Shown here: positions 62,001-64,000 of the stretch, in pieces
Position numbering within the stretch: the first letter of the stretch is position 1
Layout: the number at the start of each line of letters is the position of its first letter
NCBI GenBank assembly: GCA_037954235.1
Contig: JBBMOA010000004.1
Coordinates: 15,248,601 to 15,312,600 of the forward strand
DNA from: Aulostomus chinensis
Taxonomy: Eukaryota; Chordata; Actinopteri; Syngnathiformes; Aulostomidae
DNA length: 64,000 nucleotides
Reading direction: 5' to 3'
Program-made: the position numbers and the translations under genes
Notes under the pieces: generated by a model
What the model was told of the DNA's origin: nothing
The model's database searches: none
The model's input: only the letters and a program-made list of their open reading frames with translations

Positions 62001-63243
62001 CTTTCCTGCCGCAGTGATCGGTGATGGTTTTACAGCAGCTGTCAGGTACAATCCTGTTTTCTGCATCCTCAGATAAAATGTACGCACTCATCTTCCAGTC
62101 CTGGAAGTTGTTGCTGCCACAGCACTTAAACTGTAGTAGAGGGACACATGCTGGGCTCATGAAGTACACTCAGTATGAAAGGTTTAAAAAAAAAAGAAAG
62201 AAAGAAAATCTCTGTAATCACTATAATTCATACCTCCTGTTGTAGATTATCCACAGCTGTTGTGATGGCCTTCTGTCCTGGCTGGGCGTAGTTCTCAGTC
62301 ATCGTCTGGTTTAGATGTTGCTTCAGCTCCTCACTCAGCTGCAAGAAAAGAAATACACGCAGATATTTATGGGAATAAATATTGTGGGGAAATTCTCCCC
62401 CACAACCAGCCAAGGGGAAAGATTCTCCTCGCTGTCCATAGAGAGCAGCTGGCCCCTGGTTAGCTTAGCACAATGAACGGAGGGGCTAGCATACCGCCTG
62501 AACAGTCTTCCCCTGCAATAGTTTAACTGGGGTTGTGCGTAAAATTTGTGGCAAAATAAGAATTTAAAGCAACAAATAACAAGACATTGAAGTTATTGAA
62601 TTAGACCCTGCTCTTTCCAAAATGGGAGCAATGGTTTCATACAGCACCTCCAAAGCTCGATTGTAACTTCAGCCAACGAAACAAAGCTTCTGTTGACAAT
62701 CAGCACTGAAGAATGATGCACGGCTGGTCATTTTTCCATATCAGTCCGATCGGCTCAATTAAAATTGGCCAAAAGAAATCAAGATTTTAATTTTTGCTCA
62801 TTTTGGTGTTTATAATGAAGCAAAAACCAACAATGGGCTTCTCCAAATACCTGTCGTGCATCCTTAACTGCTACTACTCACAGCTTTTGACTGATCTATG
62901 CTTCGAGTTCCCATTCACTACCATACATTGTGCTAAGCTAACTAGCTAACTAACTAAGCTACAGCACAAACACACACTCACACACACAGGCAGAAGAGTC
63001 TCGATCTCCTTGTCTGGCTCTTGGGGGGACTGCAAACTTCTGTTGTTTGTGATAATCCCCATGTTTCAAAATTTTAAACATAGATCAACTAGCAATTGAA
63101 CACGCAGTCCAAGATTTGGAAAGTGGCCAACAAGTTACAGTAGGAAAACATAAGCAGAGATCACTTACTCTTAGGTAATAGACATAAGCCAGTACTCCAG
63201 CCACCAGTTCAATCAGGAAGATGAACAGCAGACCAAAGAAATA
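59032..63243 (-). CDS. tspan11: Tetraspanin-11-like (CD151/TSPAN11 subfamily), C-terminal five exons; 5' part beyond the window
   Basis: Spliced coding region, joined in transcription order: 63243-63169, 62338-62234, 62130-61972, 61877-61791, 59091-59032. Every junction has GT-AG borders and phase 0, and the join gives 161 residues plus TGA. Residues 1-25 are the third membrane span (IELVAGVLAYVYY). Residues 26-about 120 are the large extracellular loop with the tetraspanin signature CCG, PDSCC, a further Cys and GGC, six cysteines in all. The fourth span (VVGAVGIGVACLQ) follows, then a short tail ending MEPY. Tetraspanins are plasma-membrane organisers; CD151, the close relative, partners laminin-binding integrins. 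Human TSPAN11 and CD151 are about 253 residues, so roughly 92 N-terminal residues are missing to the right. Segments such as LEQFLADHLL and the ICGM start of the last exon favour TSPAN11 over CD151. Subfamily placement is firm; the exact paralogue is slightly less so. A fish cd151-like duplicate is the main alternative. Confidence 0.93.
59092..61790 (-). other. tspan11 last intron (2.7 kb)
   Basis: Intron between the GIGVACLQ exon and the terminal exon, with GTAAGT at its 5' end and TTTTCAG at its 3' end. I see A-rich runs near 60118-60135 and no further exon, repeat family or RNA gene. The short open frames here have no recognisable domains. Confidence 0.85.
61791..61877 (-). CDS. tspan11: tspan11 exon: end of loop and fourth transmembrane span
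   Basis: This exon has 87 bases and 29 codons, from GGCINKLEQF to GIGVACLQ. The acceptor TCTGCAG and the strong donor CAG|GTAAGT border it, phase 0. The sixth loop cysteine is in GGC. The intron separating it from the previous exon is only 94 bases, typical of compact fish genes. Confidence 0.94.
61972..62130 (-). CDS. tspan11: tspan11 exon: CCG and PDSCC core of large extracellular loop
   Basis: This exon has 159 bases and 53 codons, opening FKCCGSNN and closing SNIYKVE. The acceptor is CTACTACAG and the donor is GAG|GTTAGT. It holds five of the six loop cysteines, in the CCG, PDSCC and DHC positions. The integrin-contact tripeptide of CD151 (Gln-Arg-Asp) corresponds here to Arg-Lys-Asp in CGRKDHPSN. 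Confidence 0.95.
62234..62338 (-). CDS. tspan11: tspan11 exon: start of large extracellular loop
   Basis: This exon has 105 bases and 35 codons, from LSEELKQ to NLQQE. The acceptor TTTTCTTGCAG and the donor GAG|GTATGA flank it, phase 0 on both sides. The segment corresponds to helices A/B of the tetraspanin large loop. It carries an Asn-Gln-Thr sequon (HLNQT), a potential N-glycosylation site; human TSPAN11 has a sequon at the matching place as I recall it. Confidence 0.93.
62339..63168 (-). other. tspan11 intron (830 bases)
   Basis: Intron between the third-span exon and the first loop exon. It contains a short cluster of CTAACTAG/CTAACTAA repeats near 62935-62960 and a short CA run just after it. 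No exon was seen. Confidence 0.8.
63169..63243 (-). CDS. tspan11: tspan11 exon: third transmembrane span
   Basis: This exon has 75 bases and 25 codons, from YFFGLL to YYLR. The acceptor is a pyrimidine-rich stretch ending TTGGCAG just right of 63243. The donor is AGA|GTAAGT at 63168-63163. Both borders are phase 0. It is a hydrophobic helix containing one acidic residue (IELVAG), a position that is also acidic in human TSPAN11 and CD151. It is the most 5' exon visible; the exons for spans 1 and 2 are not found between 63244 and 64000. Confidence 0.93.
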
Positions 63244-64000
63244 CTGCCAAGACAAAACAGTAGAACACAAGTCAAAATACTACGTCTAGAAGTGTCATGT
63301 AGTTCCCACTGGGAGCTCATTTGAGAATGTTGCTCACAGTTCTAGCGGCTCAATCAAAACTTCCCTCAACTGTCATTCTGCTGCACCTGTCATGACCAAC
63401 ACGGCTGGCATCGCTGCGTAAAGAGAGACAACCAAAGGGCTATTTGGCGAGATGGTACAATCCGGTTTCTCTTGGCCATCTTCAGGTGCTTGAAACCAGT
63501 TTGAATATGCATCATAATTAACTTCATATACTGCTTTAGAAGAAAATATCTGCAAAAGTGTGCATTTGTGTTTTGTTTTTTTCCCCAGAACAGCGCGTTA
63601 AAAATAGAGATCACAATGTAGAAACTGCTGGAATTCTAAGTTCCATCCTCGCTGATGGGGACCGCTGTGTGGACATCAATGCAGAGAGCAGTTATGCAAG
63701 CCATGTAGTGGGAAAAAAAATAAAAAAATAAAAAAAAAATCGCCCACTCATTCATCGCGTGCTCTGACAGCCTGTTGCCAAATGAGGACCATCATAAACG
63801 CGGCTTCCACGGATAACAAAAGCCCCCCCGAAACTTTTGACTGTCCATAAAAAAAAGACAAACAAAAAATAACGCTTGTATACTCCCCCACTCTGAATAC
63901 ACATATAAACATGGGTTATGTCACATAAAGCAAAAAAAAAAAAAAGGCACACACACCACTAATTAGGCCACCTGTCACGGCGCAGGACAGTTTGACAGCG
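63244..64000 (-). other. tspan11 intron, running off the window
   Basis: Sequence 5' of the third-span exon. It holds A-rich stretches around 63711-63740 and 63931-63945 but no segment resembling the second-span exon of tetraspanins. The upstream exons must lie beyond 64000. Confidence 0.75.

Noticed and set aside
1..64000. Endogenous retrovirus or other viral insertions
   Set aside because: No protease, reverse transcriptase, integrase or envelope motifs and no paired long terminal repeats were seen.

Overview
The window reads as nuclear DNA of a bony fish (teleost). The one gene I can support has intron-split exons with GT-AG borders. The rest is AT-leaning non-coding DNA full of CA/GT, GA and AT microsatellites and long poly-C/poly-G runs. 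Several diverged interspersed repeats belong to types I recognise as common in teleosts. There are no operons, ribosome binding sites, CRISPR arrays or bacterial features. No rRNA or tRNA gene was recognised.

The supported gene is at the right end on the minus strand. Five consecutive exons (63243 down to 59032) encode the C-terminal 161 residues of a tetraspanin of the CD151/TSPAN11 subfamily: third membrane span, complete large extracellular loop, fourth span, short tail and stop. All four introns are phase 0. The translated exons have 25, 35, 53, 29 and 19 residues, the lengths of the matching segments of the human proteins as I recall them. About 92 N-terminal residues, including spans 1 and 2, must lie beyond position 64000. 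The sequence is closest to TSPAN11, with some CD151-like positions in the loop and tail.

The other ~58 kb has no exon I can defend. It is either an intergenic desert downstream of tspan11 or intronic DNA of an unseen gene. At the left edge (about 160-295) is a promoter-like cluster: a CRE-like TGACGT, a GC box, a CCAAT box and two ATGGCGGA (YY1-type) motifs. It contains a 34-codon ORF of unknown significance.

Repeats by region: a 121-bp higher-order minisatellite at 6.1-6.4 kb; teleost-type interspersed repeats near 15.0, 23.9, 41.2 and 57.8 kb; an unnamed family present three times (18.9 kb inverted; 31.6 and 45.6 kb direct); a 198-bp tandem duplication next to the third copy; two related blocks about 1.26 kb apart at 24.7 and 26.0 kb; and a clean 21-bp minisatellite at 35.1-35.4 kb that turns into 42-bp dimers. 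A few TAAT-rich stretches could be conserved enhancers. They are listed only as candidates, because sequence from one species cannot show conservation.

I found no convincing new biological system. The most useful leads are the tetraspanin's mixed motif pattern, the three-copy repeat family, the left-edge promoter-like cluster and one coding-like patch on the minus strand at 24.4-24.7 kb.
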